A stretch of DNA of 64,000 nt from Mucilaginibacter gracilis (GTDB taxonomy: Bacteria; Bacteroidota; Bacteroidia; Sphingobacteriales; Sphingobacteriaceae), in the NCBI RefSeq assembly GCF_003633615.1, contig NZ_RBKU01000001.1, positions 620,001 to 684,000 of the forward strand. Direction: 5' to 3'. This document shows positions 53,397 to 63,442 of the stretch, one piece after another. Positions within the stretch are counted from its first letter, which is position 1, and the number at the start of each line of letters is the position of its first letter. A program made the translations under genes and the position numbers. A model generated the notes under the pieces. The model was not told where the DNA came from and searched no databases. It saw nothing but the letters and a program-made list of their open reading frames with translations.

Positions 53397-55043
53397 TTAT
53401 TGATAAGTTCCTGTTAAAGTAGTCACCGAACGCCCCTCTAAAGTAAGCTTATTTGTAGTGACAGTTGATTTTTGCAAGTTCCTGGAAGCACTTGTGGTAA
53501 AAACATCAATGTTTGCATTGGCAAGTTTGATTGCGTTTGTATCCAGCGTGTATTTTTTTTCGTTGCCACTGGTGTTGATGATCACAATAACAAACTGCTT
53601 GGTCGCCGGATTTTTGTAGGCTGAAACCATTTGAGAACCGGCTGCAACAACAGCGTCCGTGATATCACTGATAGCTGCACCTACCCTGATCATTCCCGGC
53701 CTGATGAACCGTGAGTAATTACCCAGGCACCAAAGCTGCTTGGAATCGCTTACAATGCCGTCACTTTTCATAGCGTTCAGGTCATAACCGCCTGCTGGAT
53801 CAGTAATATAAACCAGTCCGTCACTATAATTGTAAGTATCAACTGCCAGCCACCACTGCCAGGAACTGACGTTAGCGACCGTAAGGTCATTGTGGACAAC
53901 TTTAGCAACATACAGCCCGTAGTCGATACTCAGATTCCGAGGATAGCCGTTTGCCTGACCGCAAATATCACCGAGAATTCCAAATTCCGACTGCCATAAC
54001 TGAAGCGATGGCGCAATACTATTACGCTTGTTTGCAACATTCTGACGGTAATTTACCAGGTCACTGCCTGGGCAGGTAGTAAAATAACTATGGGCAGAAA
54101 GCAAATGTTCTAAAGCCGAAACGTTACCGATATAATTAGATGAAGCAGGGTTGAAGAACTGATTGATCTGGTCCCCGCGATTATCGCTATTATTTGCATC
54201 CAGTGAATTCCATTGATTGGCTTCGCCAAGAGCGATCTTAGCAGATACCCCGGCAGACTGTATTTTAGGCCCTAAAATTCTTACAAACTGCGCTATATCG
54301 TTATTGGTAGCGCCGGTACCTTCCTGGCTCGGGTTTTCACCCCAGTTCCATTGCGGCTCGTTAAAAGGGCTGATAAAATTAAAAGGCGTACCGGTACTTT
54401 GAAAGTGCTTTGCAACAGCGACAAGAAAATCTGCAAATGCTCCCTGCTTATCTGATTTCAAATTGAGCTGGCTGTTCGCCAATCCAAAGGCTTTGTTATT
54501 TACCGTGTACTGGACGGGTGGTGAAACGGAAAATCCCAGAAAATTTTGAACTCCCCTGGATTTGGCTGCTGCTAAAAACCATTGCTGCCCTGCCTGCTTT
54601 GTCCAATCGTAGGTGCCATCCGCATTTAAAAAACACTCTTCACGCCGGTATTCATCTGGAATGCCGCTGGCTGTGCCCTGTTCAAAGCTTCCTGCTCCGA
54701 TGTTAAAACGCCAGAGCGATAATCCGATACCTTTAGGATTACCATTGGCATCATTGTCCATGCTGAAAAGATAATCGGCGATCAGGTTCTTTTTAGTGGA
54801 ATTAGCCCATTTACCAACAAATTTTGTTGTCCAGCAATCAGAAGCTCCAAAACTACTGACGGTTTGTTTTTCGTCCCCCAGGTTAATGACAATTTTTACT
54901 TCTGCCTTATTACAGGTATCTACACCATTTACATAGCAATGATTGTCGGTTTCCGGCATTACTGTTTTTTTACTGCACCCGGATGCAGTAGTGAATAGTA
55001 GCAGGCAAAGTGAAATAAAACTAAAATGTATCTGTTTCTTCAT
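53397..55043 (-). CDS. glycoside hydrolase family 30 lipoprotein (endo-beta-1,6-galactanase-like)
   Basis: The 548-residue protein has a lipobox at SGC (Cys23), then the GH30 TIM barrel starting at SSFGASDCWTTKFVG. The acid/base Glu is at ~229 (SPFNEPQW) and the nucleophile Glu at ~353 (LWQSEFG). A beta-sandwich side domain runs to the end (VIIINTSGNEKKYTL). Surface lipoprotein GH30 enzymes in susCD operons make the first endo-cut on the glycan. The opening motif is like endo-beta-1,6-galactanases, but xylan or beta-1,6-glucan specificity is also possible. Confidence 0.9.
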   Translation of the reverse strand: MKKQIHFSFISLCLLLFTTASGCSKKTVMPETDNHCYVNGVDTCNKAEVKIVINLGDEKQTVSSFGASDCWTTKFVGKWANSTKKNLIADYLFSMDNDANGNPKGIGLSLWRFNIGAGSFEQGTASGIPDEYRREECFLNADGTYDWTKQAGQQWFLAAAKSRGVQNFLGFSVSPPVQYTVNNKAFGLANSQLNLKSDKQGAFADFLVAVAKHFQSTGTPFNFISPFNEPQWNWGENPSQEGTGATNNDIAQFVRILGPKIQSAGVSAKIALGEANQWNSLDANNSDNRGDQINQFFNPASSNYIGNVSALEHLLSAHSYFTTCPGSDLVNYRQNVANKRNSIAPSLQLWQSEFGILGDICGQANGYPRNLSIDYGLYVAKVVHNDLTVANVSSWQWWLAVDTYNYSDGLVYITDPAGGYDLNAMKSDGIVSDSKQLWCLGNYSRFIRPGMIRVGAAISDITDAVVAAGSQMVSAYKNPATKQFVIVIINTSGNEKKYTLDTNAIKLANANIDVFTTSASRNLQKSTVTTNKLTLEGRSVTTLTGTYQ

Positions 55044-55088
55044 TTTGTATCAATAAGCCGCTTGCTTGCGCAGGCGGCATTTAGTAAA

Positions 55089-56654
55089 TTAGTAACCGGG
55101 GTTTTGTGTAATTCTTCCCTGTGAGGCAATAATTTCTTTGGATGGTATCGGCCAAAGATTGTGTTTTCCGGCAACAAAACTGGTACCTTTATTCTGAGGT
55201 TCGTTTAGATTGGTCGTTTCATAAGGGTCTTTGCTTTGTTGCGTATTGTACTTAACAAAACTCCCGTTCGGCCCCATGATACTATTGATCACCGGCTGAC
55301 CACTTTGATCTTTCCATCTCCTGATATCATATAACCTATCTCCTTCAAGCGCGAGCTCAAGCCTGCGTTCCGTACGAACAGCATTGATAAGGTCCCAGCC
55401 GCTGAGGTTCATGTTGGTAGTAAGCCCGACCCTGTCTCTGACTGCTTTTAAAGATTGCAAGGCCTGCTGGCTTTGTTGTTGCATAGCTGCTGCTTCGGCG
55501 TTCATCAGGTAAACGTCGGCGAGCCTCAGGTAAATATGATCTTTTGAAAACCTGCCATTCGGCGTACGTTCTGATCTCGGTATATAAACTTTGCGGTTGT
55601 AACGGGCCGATTTGCATTGTGACGGATTGGCATCAAATGAAGTGTTTGCGGGATCGCCGATCACGGGGAAATGATGACGAATGATCGTCCAGTTCAGCCT
55701 AACGCTATCACCCTGAGCCTTAAATGCATTTTCCAGGTCGCTTGTAGGCGTAAAATAGCCCCAGCCTCCTTCTGTTCCGGGCATTGATGTGGTCGGGAAA
55801 ACATTACCTAAATTGGGATACTGGGTTGAGTACTGGAATTGAATTTCAAATATGGATTCTTTACCGTTATAATTTGTGGTTTGCCAAATGTTACCATAAG
55901 AGTTCTCCAGCGTATAGTCGCCCGATGCGATAATTTGCGCGCTCACGCTTTGTGCCTCAGCCCAATTTTCGGTATATAAATCAATTTTGGCGAGTAAGGC
56001 CTGTGCCGCGCCTTTTGATACCCGGAATTTATCCGTGGTACTGTATTGAGACTTTGAAGGAAGTATTGCAATGGCACTATTCAGATCCTGTTTAAGAAAA
56101 CTATAAACATCTGCCGCACTTGTGCGGGTGTAATCGTTTTGCTGGGGCGAAAGCGTTTTAGTGATCAAAGGCACCGCTCCCCAGTTTCGGACAAGCTCGA
56201 AATATTGAAAGGCCCGAAGAAATTTGAGTTCAGCGATCAGTTTTTGTTTTGCGCCATCATCAATTTTTGCATTCTGCAGGCCTTCCATGGTCGCGTTGAA
56301 AAGGTATATACTTTTGTAAATCTCTATCCAATGCGCCTCTATCCGGTCATTTTCCGGGTTAAGCGTATAATGAGCAGCCTGAACAGCTGTGCCCTGACCG
56401 CCATTAACACCGATCCATTCGTTATCGGAAGCGGCTTCGCCGCCAACCTGCTTCCACCATTGTGTTTGCCACCAGTCATCAAAATCAATGTATTTGTAAC
56501 TGGCCAGTGTTGCCCCGGTGGCTTCGTCAACAGTGTTGTAAAAAGTACCTGATTGAATAGAGTTTCCGTAAGGTTCCTGTTCGAGGAAACTTTTTTTGCA
56601 GCTGGTGATAGCGGCCGCAGCCAGTATCAGTATCGTATATTTTAAACGTTTCAT
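55089..56654 (-). CDS. susD: SusD/RagB-family nutrient-binding lipoprotein
   Basis: The 521-residue protein has a lipoprotein signal ending TSC (Cys19) followed by KKSFLEQEPYG, a TPR-like helical scaffold (LIAELKFLRAFQYFELVRNWG) and the SusD C-terminal segment EEGDR-like LALEGDRLYDIRRWKDQ, ending near ITQNPGY. It binds glycan at the cell surface and caps the SusC channel. It starts 18 bp after susC and 45 bp precede GH30, so one transcript. Confidence 0.95.
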   Translation of the reverse strand: MKRLKYTILILAAAAITSCKKSFLEQEPYGNSIQSGTFYNTVDEATGATLASYKYIDFDDWWQTQWWKQVGGEAASDNEWIGVNGGQGTAVQAAHYTLNPENDRIEAHWIEIYKSIYLFNATMEGLQNAKIDDGAKQKLIAELKFLRAFQYFELVRNWGAVPLITKTLSPQQNDYTRTSAADVYSFLKQDLNSAIAILPSKSQYSTTDKFRVSKGAAQALLAKIDLYTENWAEAQSVSAQIIASGDYTLENSYGNIWQTTNYNGKESIFEIQFQYSTQYPNLGNVFPTTSMPGTEGGWGYFTPTSDLENAFKAQGDSVRLNWTIIRHHFPVIGDPANTSFDANPSQCKSARYNRKVYIPRSERTPNGRFSKDHIYLRLADVYLMNAEAAAMQQQSQQALQSLKAVRDRVGLTTNMNLSGWDLINAVRTERRLELALEGDRLYDIRRWKDQSGQPVINSIMGPNGSFVKYNTQQSKDPYETTNLNEPQNKGTSFVAGKHNLWPIPSKEIIASQGRITQNPGY

Positions 56655-56672
56655 TGTGTTTTTTGCTGAATG

Positions 56673-59600
56673 TTAAAAGTTTGCGTTAAATCCAATATTG
56701 AAAAATTTAGGAATAGGATTCTGCCCGTTATCAATTCCGTAACGCAGTACCCCACCGAAAGGAACTTCCGGATTCAAGCCATCATATTTCGTAATGGTGA
56801 AAAGGTTCTGTGCGGATATATAAACCCGGACTTTCGCAACACCCCTAAGTGCTTTGGTTGGTACGGTATAGCCCAATTGCAGCAGTTTGTTCCGCACATA
56901 GCTTCCATCTTTTATAAAGAAGCTGGAGTTATTTGAAAAATTACCGTTTGGATCTGAAAGACTTAAGATCGGATAGCTGTTGGTGCTTCCCGGTCCGTTC
57001 CAAAACTTTTTCTCGTTGCCGCTGATAAAATTGTAATTATAAATAGGGTTCATCCGTACCAGGTAATCATCAGCTATCTTATTGCCGAAGGACCCATAAA
57101 ACTCGGCGCGGATATCGAAACCCTGGTAGGCAGCCTGGAGCGTTAAGCCCGTAGATATTTTAGGATAAGGGTTCCCGATTGATGTCCGGTCGTTCAAGTC
57201 GATTTTATTATCGCCATTAACATTTTTGTACATGAAATCGCCCGGCCTTGCATTTGGCTGCAACACGGAACCATCAGGGCCTTTATAATTCTGAACATCC
57301 TGCGCGGTTTGAAAAACGCCGAGTACCTGGTATCCATAATAGCCACCAAGAATATCACCGGCCGCGGTTTTTGTTCTTCTCGTTGACTGGAACACATCAT
57401 TAGATATCTCATCGTAAAGGATCTGTCCTTTCAAGTCAACGGCCCTGGAGATAAAGTGCTGCAGTGTCAATCCGATACCGTAGGATAATTTGCCGATATT
57501 GTCTTTATAGTTGATGGCAAGCTCATAACCGCTTGTACGAATACTACCCACGTTGGTATAAATGGTCGGAATATATCCCTGAGGATAGCCCAATGAAGGC
57601 TGCACAGGGAGGTATAACAGCATGTCTTTGGGTGTCCGCCAGTATTTATCCGCAGATACCGACAACTTACTATTGAAGAAATCTGCATCTAAACCAATAG
57701 TAACGTCCTGGGTTGTTTCCCATTTGATATCAGGGTCTGGCACATTAGCCGGTACATAACCGTAAATCCTGCTCCTGTCTCCATTGATATAATCAGAAAG
57801 CCCCAATGTACTTTCATAAGCTCCCGGTGCGCCAGGCAGATTACCACCTACACGGCCGTAAGAGGCTCTCAGCTTTAAATAATTGAGCCACTTTAAATCT
57901 TTCATAAATGACTCATTCGAGATCACGTAAGCACCCGAAACGGTAGGGAAATAACCCCAGCGGTTTTTGGGGGACAACAGCGAAGATCCGTCTGCCCGGA
58001 ATGAACCTGTCAGGTAGTAAGTTTCATTGAAATCATAAGAAACTCTTGAAAAATAGGAGTTCATCTTACCGAAAGGGCCCGCCCCCGGCTGGTGTGTACC
58101 GCTACCGTCTGCAAGCGTGGCTCCCGCAGAAATATACCTGTAAGGTTCAGCATCATAAGGAATGTCCTGGCGGAAGACATAAGTATTATTATAAGTATAG
58201 TTATCAGCCGACTGGCCTACGAGGATATTGTAATGGTGCTTACCTATCGCCCCGATGTAATTGAGGGTATTATCAATTTGCCAGCGATAATTAACTATCG
58301 TATTTTGAGAAACGCCCGATTTGTCGTTCCTGTCCTGCGGATCAATAAAATACTTCGGATTATAGTTCGTCTGATTTAGCGAATTATAAAATCCTGAAAG
58401 ACTGGTTTTAAAAGTCAGCCCTTTTATTGGGTTGATCTCCAGGTAAGCTGACCCTTGCGTACCGAATTGTTTGGAGTTATTGAAATCACGGGCCATTGCG
58501 GCCACAGGATTGTTGATGTTGTTGAAATTTGACCGGGTGAACTGGCTGTACTGCGGATTGTAAGCGGTAAAGCTCCAGCTCGGATTAGACGATGCATAAG
58601 CATCAACGTCAGACTGCGTTTGAGCTACAGACTTGGTGACCGCCACGTTTGGCGCGATTGACATCACATTAAACAGGCCGGTTCCGCCGCCATCACCGTA
58701 AGTCTCAAAACGCGGTGCCAGATTTACCCCGATTTTAAATGCTTTGGATATTTGATAATCAATATTGAACCTCGTTGTAATTTTTCGGTAATCGCCAGTA
58801 CTGCGCTGCGCATTAAAATTCGTCGTCTGGTCAAAATAGCCTGCGCTGCCATAAAATGAAAGCCCGTTCTTAGCCCCAGAGGCACTAACATTGTAATTAT
58901 GCGTATACGCATTTTTTACAGATGCTTTCCACCAGTCCGTATTAATGTTGGTCACTGCTCCGGCTGGAGGTAATGTTTGGTTATTATTAGCATAAATCTG
59001 CTTATAAAAGCTAACATATTCATCGGTTTGGGCCAGGTTTGGATTTACCCAGTGGCTCATCCCGGAAGTCCCGTTAAAATTGATCTGAACTTTGTCTTTC
59101 CCCCGTTTGGTGGTAATCAATAAAACGCCTTCGCCTCCCCTGGAGCCATAAATGGCTGTTGCCGCAGCATCTTTCAAAACATCTACCTTATCAATATCAG
59201 AAGGGTTGATATCGTTTAGGCTGCCGAAGGACGTTATAACACCATCCACGACGATCAAGGGGTCGCTGGAACCGGTGATGGTTGCAAAGCCCCTGATCAG
59301 TAGCTTGGGCTGCGCGCCGGGAACTCCTCCTCCCTGGAACACCTGGAGTCCGGGCACCTTGCCCTGTAACGCATCTGCAACGTTACTCGTCGTGGTGGGC
59401 GCAATATCTTTGGTGCTCACCGACGAAACCGCTGTGGTTACGCTCTTGCGGGTAATAGTTTGGTAGCCAATAACTACCGCTTCATTGAGCATGTTATCGG
59501 ATGGGCTGAGCTTTACTTCGTATTGCTGCGAATCGCTTACCGGCACCTCTTTTCGGGCAAAACCGATATAAGTGAATACCAGGATGTCTCCGGCCTTTGC

Positions 59601-59789
59601 ATTTAACTGAAAATTGCCCGAGGCATCGGATACCGTTCCGCCTTTTGAGCCTTTCAGCGTAATACTTACCCCGATAAGGGTCTGATCGGCGTTATCTGTT
59701 ACCCGCCCTTTGATTAACCTGGTTTGGGAGAAAGCCAGGTTACACAAGAACAGGAACAACACCATAATTAGTGTAGATCTTCTTTTCAT
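56673..59789 (-). CDS. susC: SusC/RagA-family TonB-dependent receptor
   Basis: The 1038-residue protein has a signal peptide (to AFSQT) and a CarboxypepD_reg-like domain (IKGRVTDNADQTLIGVSITL). The TonB plug has GYQTITRKSVTTAVSSV, LIVVDGVI and ATAIYGSRGGEGVLLITT, and a large beta-barrel ends in FNIGFNANF. It imports oligosaccharides released at the surface and pairs with the SusD downstream. No anti-sigma or hybrid two-component regulator is adjacent in the window. Confidence 0.96.
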   Translation of the reverse strand: MKRRSTLIMVLFLFLCNLAFSQTRLIKGRVTDNADQTLIGVSITLKGSKGGTVSDASGNFQLNAKAGDILVFTYIGFARKEVPVSDSQQYEVKLSPSDNMLNEAVVIGYQTITRKSVTTAVSSVSTKDIAPTTTSNVADALQGKVPGLQVFQGGGVPGAQPKLLIRGFATITGSSDPLIVVDGVITSFGSLNDINPSDIDKVDVLKDAAATAIYGSRGGEGVLLITTKRGKDKVQINFNGTSGMSHWVNPNLAQTDEYVSFYKQIYANNNQTLPPAGAVTNINTDWWKASVKNAYTHNYNVSASGAKNGLSFYGSAGYFDQTTNFNAQRSTGDYRKITTRFNIDYQISKAFKIGVNLAPRFETYGDGGGTGLFNVMSIAPNVAVTKSVAQTQSDVDAYASSNPSWSFTAYNPQYSQFTRSNFNNINNPVAAMARDFNNSKQFGTQGSAYLEINPIKGLTFKTSLSGFYNSLNQTNYNPKYFIDPQDRNDKSGVSQNTIVNYRWQIDNTLNYIGAIGKHHYNILVGQSADNYTYNNTYVFRQDIPYDAEPYRYISAGATLADGSGTHQPGAGPFGKMNSYFSRVSYDFNETYYLTGSFRADGSSLLSPKNRWGYFPTVSGAYVISNESFMKDLKWLNYLKLRASYGRVGGNLPGAPGAYESTLGLSDYINGDRSRIYGYVPANVPDPDIKWETTQDVTIGLDADFFNSKLSVSADKYWRTPKDMLLYLPVQPSLGYPQGYIPTIYTNVGSIRTSGYELAINYKDNIGKLSYGIGLTLQHFISRAVDLKGQILYDEISNDVFQSTRRTKTAAGDILGGYYGYQVLGVFQTAQDVQNYKGPDGSVLQPNARPGDFMYKNVNGDNKIDLNDRTSIGNPYPKISTGLTLQAAYQGFDIRAEFYGSFGNKIADDYLVRMNPIYNYNFISGNEKKFWNGPGSTNSYPILSLSDPNGNFSNNSSFFIKDGSYVRNKLLQLGYTVPTKALRGVAKVRVYISAQNLFTITKYDGLNPEVPFGGVLRYGIDNGQNPIPKFFNIGFNANF

Positions 59790-59819
59790 AATTTAATATT
59801 TAGGATTGAATTGGTTGAA

Positions 59820-59827
59820 CAAAACTA
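59820..59827 (-). promoter_or_regulatory. possible -7 element of the susC operon
   Basis: TAGTTTTG on the minus strand fits TAnnTTTG 31 bp before the susC ATG. There is no clear -33 box, so an ECF or activator-dependent promoter is possible. Confidence 0.35.
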
Positions 59828-60022
59828 ACGGGAATCAACCTGCGTAACATAGACTATCTTTTGTAAAAACTGGACTATATTATGATTAAGAAAAATACTT
59901 TAGAGGCTATTCCCGGTCAGCCATATTCCAGCTAAATCTTGTCAGAGAAATCACCTGTTTTATCCTCCCGTCAGGAACACCCGTAAGCCTGCGCCAGGCT
60001 TGTTCCAATAAATCCTAAAACG

Positions 60023-60045
60023 AAAAAAACGGGATCACTCCCGTT
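60023..60045 (-). terminator. rho-independent terminator after the DUF5107 gene
   Basis: Stem AACGGGA/TCCCGTT with a 4-nt loop is followed on the minus strand by seven T. It lies 36 bp past the DUF5107-TPR stop codon and separates that unit from the susC operon. Confidence 0.8.
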
Positions 60046-60080
60046 CCTTTATTAAACCAATTATAGAACCAATTTTCTTT

Positions 60081-63000
60081 TTAAACTTTTAAAAAACTAT
60101 CTGCCAACTGATGATAGGATGCAGCTAAATCAAGATGGGTTTTCGCGCCAAGGTGCATCGTTTCCATCTCGAGTACTTGCTGAAACAGGGCAACGCTTTC
60201 TTTCCGGTTATTTAAACCTAATTGACCGAGGCCCTGTAAATAAAGACAATGAATCCGGTTCAGCAAATTCAAATCTCCATCAAAAACCATCAGATCCGGA
60301 AGAGAAACGGCGAAGTAGTCGATCTTAATCTGATCGTCAATATGCTGCTGTCCGTAGCTGATCAATTTATTAAAAATACTTTCGGCACGGTGGTCGTCTC
60401 CAATTTTTCTGAGCGCCAGCCCCTGATAAAATATTTTATCAGGTGGCGAATCATTATAAAATACAGCAGCACTCGGATCCTCATCTCCAATGGCAGCCGT
60501 TTTCCATGACCGACCGGCTGTTTCCTCATCACCTGAAGCCTGGTAAGCGCAACCCAGCCAAAAATAAATATCATTATCACGTGCCCCTGGTAATTTTCCT
60601 TCGCCTAAATTGTCAGGATAGCGTAGCGCTTCGTTGAGCAATTCAATAGCCGTTTCAGGGTTCTTCTTCAAAATCGACAATTTGGCCCTTTCCATCAGGC
60701 TGTAAGTATATTGAGCAGCCACTTTGCCTTCACCGCCTTCCCAGGGATGGAATTTGCGGTTCATCAGCATATCATATGCTACCCCGAAATCACCCAGAAA
60801 ATTGCGTATTGCAGCTATCTCCAGGTAAACGTCATCTCTCAGCGTTGCTGTTCCAAGATTTTCCTGTAAAAAGGCCAACCGTTTTTCAGGATTATAATTA
60901 AGGCGCTTATAGAGCTGATCAAGTTCCATTAACATCCTTGCATCATTTTTATTAAGTTGAAATGCCTTGTTGAAATGAAAAAGCGCCCTGTCTTTATCCC
61001 CGGATTTATTAAACAGCGCAATTCCAAGATTCCTGTTTACAGTTGCGAATTCGCTGTCAATTTGGTAAGATAGTTCCCAAAGGCTGATGGCTTCTGCATA
61101 CTGGCGCTTATCAAAATACAGGTTACCCAAGTAGTACGGTGCTTTGCTGTCGGCAGGATTGAGCTTCATAGCATTTTTCAACACCTTAATATCTTCCAGG
61201 CGATTCGGAAAACAGTAACCCGGGTCTACTACAGCGGCTACCGTCAAATAGTTCATACAACCATGCTGATCACCTGACCTGGAATAAATATAGACCAGGT
61301 AATAGTTAATAAGCGGTGTATTGAACTCCTCCTTATTTGCCAGTAATAAGATGGCTGCGGCATCCTGGTATAAGCCCTGATTGATAAAATCAATTGTGCA
61401 TTCAATCAGGTTGTGCGCAGTGCCGCGGCTCCGGGACTTGAGCAGATTCAAGGTCTGCATGGCTTTGTCTTCCTGCTGAAGTTCCTGATAACATAAGTAC
61501 AATTGGTAAAGGGCCCCGAAATTAAAGCCGTCGCGTTCAATAGTACTTTGAGCAACGGAAAGCGCTTCAGTAACCTTCCCCATTTTTTTAAGTGCCTGAA
61601 TTTTGATCAGATAGGCTTTGCCATTCCGGGCATTCCTGTCAATTGACCAGTTGATGTGCTCAAGTGCTTTTTCATAATCCCCCTTCAATAAATCGAGTTG
61701 TGCTATAAAATAGTAAGCTGCATCCTGCCAGGCGCTGCTCCATCCGGCTTTAAAAAACGCCTCATAAACCTCTTCTTTACGACCGAGGTATTTCAAACTA
61801 AGCCCCAGGTTAAAATAGGGTTCGCCATCATAAGGATTAGGGTTTCTGGCGATTAAGGTTTTGATTGCTGCCCGAAAAAAAGCTTCACTCTTTTCGAACA
61901 TCCCGCGTCTGAGATACCACACACCAAGCGCGTTATTATTACGGACATCGCCGGGATCCAGTTCCAATGCTTTTTCATAATAAGGAACAGGATTAAAAGT
62001 GGCATGGCGGTACTGTTCCAGGTGCTGCCCTGTTAAAAACAATTGTTCTGCATTGTTGATATCCGCCGGCGATTCTGCAGGTGCCGCAGCCACCGGTATA
62101 TCTTCGTTTTCCTGTTTTCCGTTATAACGCAGCAATTCTTTGCCATTTTTATCAATTATACTGACAGTAATAGCGTTTTCTTTTATATGATCAGGGCCAT
62201 TCAACGTGCGGTCATAAATGTTATAGGGGTCTATATCGACAATATCCTCAAACAGCAGATCCGCTCCTATAAAAACCCTGATACCGACTGACTTGTACAT
62301 TGATGTGGCAAAAACCTTTACACCAAGTTCATTTTGGTTCAAATCAAGACTAAGCAACAGATCCTTGCTTGCATTTTTGATCAGGCCCAGTTCACGGTAA
62401 GGAAGAAAGTATTGCGTAAATGACTTTTCTTCAAATGGCATCAGCCAGGTAAAGTCGGGTTGATTATCCGTGTAAACACCCGTCATTAATTCAATATATG
62501 GGCCGTCTTCATCGGTGAGATTGCGGTCCCAGGCGATGCCAAAATCTCCGTTGCCCCATGTCCATTGCTTCTTCCCCGGAGAAACGTGATGGTCCGCTAT
62601 ATGCAGCATACCTGCTTTGGAATCATGTTCATAGCCACCTACAAAATCATATGCGGAGTTGACAGCCATATAGGACGTTGGTACCGGGATGTTCTTATAC
62701 ATCGAAATATCCGTTCCAGGGCTGTAGTCGACCTTGTAATAAGTGCCAGTAGCAATGGGAAACGTGGAAACGTCCCGTTTGCCGTGATCAAAAACCGCGT
62801 TAACATCCGGGGGAAACACAGACTGATAATGGTCATTAACCTTAACCGCCGGATTGGCCCACCAAAGAAAAGTTTGCGGTAGCGGCGTCGGGTTAGATAG
62901 CCTGGCTTTTATTTCCAGGTAAGCGTGGTCCGGGTGAAGGGTAAATCCGGCCATGCCTTTGGTATGGAACATTTTTTCCAGTTCATTTACCCAAACAGTT

Positions 63001-63434
63001 ACACTGCCATCAGTATTCTCTTCAATATTAAAATCTACGGCATCGAAGGTGCTCGGGCGATGATGCTGCGGCCAGTTGAATTCTATCCCGCCGGATATCC
63101 ATGGGCCGCAAAGACCAACAAGAGCAGGTTTGATCACCTGGTTATAATAGATAAAATGCCTTTCTTTGATTTTATCGTAAGCCATCTGAACCCGTCCGCC
63201 CAATTCAGGCAGAATCATTATTTTAATGAAGGCATTTTCGAGGAAAACGGCAGTGTATCCCCGGTCTTCTTTTTCATCGGATATTTTCTCGATCACCGGG
63301 TTGGGATATACAACCCCGCTGCTGCCCTGGTAGATCCTTTTCTCAAAAAACATCGGGTTTTTATCAGGCTCTCCGGCCCCGTAGGTCGGGATAATCACTT
63401 TTTCTATCCAGGCTTTAACTATCATGTATTTCAT
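60081..63434 (-). CDS. DUF5107 and tetratricopeptide-repeat protein
   Basis: The 1117-residue protein has no signal peptide. The N-terminal ~350 residues form the DUF5107 beta-sandwich, which is aldose-epimerase-like in appearance (ILPELGGRVQMAYDK, SGGIEFNWPQHHRPSTF, FLWWANPAVKVN). Residues ~470-1110 carry many TPR units (NALGVWYLRRGMFEKSEAFF, APYYLGNLYFDKRQYAEAIS). Such proteins occur in Bacteroidota glycan loci; a cytoplasmic role on imported sugars is inferred. Eight bases after the sugar porter gene, so co-transcribed. Confidence 0.88.
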   Translation of the reverse strand: MKYMIVKAWIEKVIIPTYGAGEPDKNPMFFEKRIYQGSSGVVYPNPVIEKISDEKEDRGYTAVFLENAFIKIMILPELGGRVQMAYDKIKERHFIYYNQVIKPALVGLCGPWISGGIEFNWPQHHRPSTFDAVDFNIEENTDGSVTVWVNELEKMFHTKGMAGFTLHPDHAYLEIKARLSNPTPLPQTFLWWANPAVKVNDHYQSVFPPDVNAVFDHGKRDVSTFPIATGTYYKVDYSPGTDISMYKNIPVPTSYMAVNSAYDFVGGYEHDSKAGMLHIADHHVSPGKKQWTWGNGDFGIAWDRNLTDEDGPYIELMTGVYTDNQPDFTWLMPFEEKSFTQYFLPYRELGLIKNASKDLLLSLDLNQNELGVKVFATSMYKSVGIRVFIGADLLFEDIVDIDPYNIYDRTLNGPDHIKENAITVSIIDKNGKELLRYNGKQENEDIPVAAAPAESPADINNAEQLFLTGQHLEQYRHATFNPVPYYEKALELDPGDVRNNNALGVWYLRRGMFEKSEAFFRAAIKTLIARNPNPYDGEPYFNLGLSLKYLGRKEEVYEAFFKAGWSSAWQDAAYYFIAQLDLLKGDYEKALEHINWSIDRNARNGKAYLIKIQALKKMGKVTEALSVAQSTIERDGFNFGALYQLYLCYQELQQEDKAMQTLNLLKSRSRGTAHNLIECTIDFINQGLYQDAAAILLLANKEEFNTPLINYYLVYIYSRSGDQHGCMNYLTVAAVVDPGYCFPNRLEDIKVLKNAMKLNPADSKAPYYLGNLYFDKRQYAEAISLWELSYQIDSEFATVNRNLGIALFNKSGDKDRALFHFNKAFQLNKNDARMLMELDQLYKRLNYNPEKRLAFLQENLGTATLRDDVYLEIAAIRNFLGDFGVAYDMLMNRKFHPWEGGEGKVAAQYTYSLMERAKLSILKKNPETAIELLNEALRYPDNLGEGKLPGARDNDIYFWLGCAYQASGDEETAGRSWKTAAIGDEDPSAAVFYNDSPPDKIFYQGLALRKIGDDHRAESIFNKLISYGQQHIDDQIKIDYFAVSLPDLMVFDGDLNLLNRIHCLYLQGLGQLGLNNRKESVALFQQVLEMETMHLGAKTHLDLAASYHQLADSFLKV

Positions 63435-63442
63435 ATTTATAT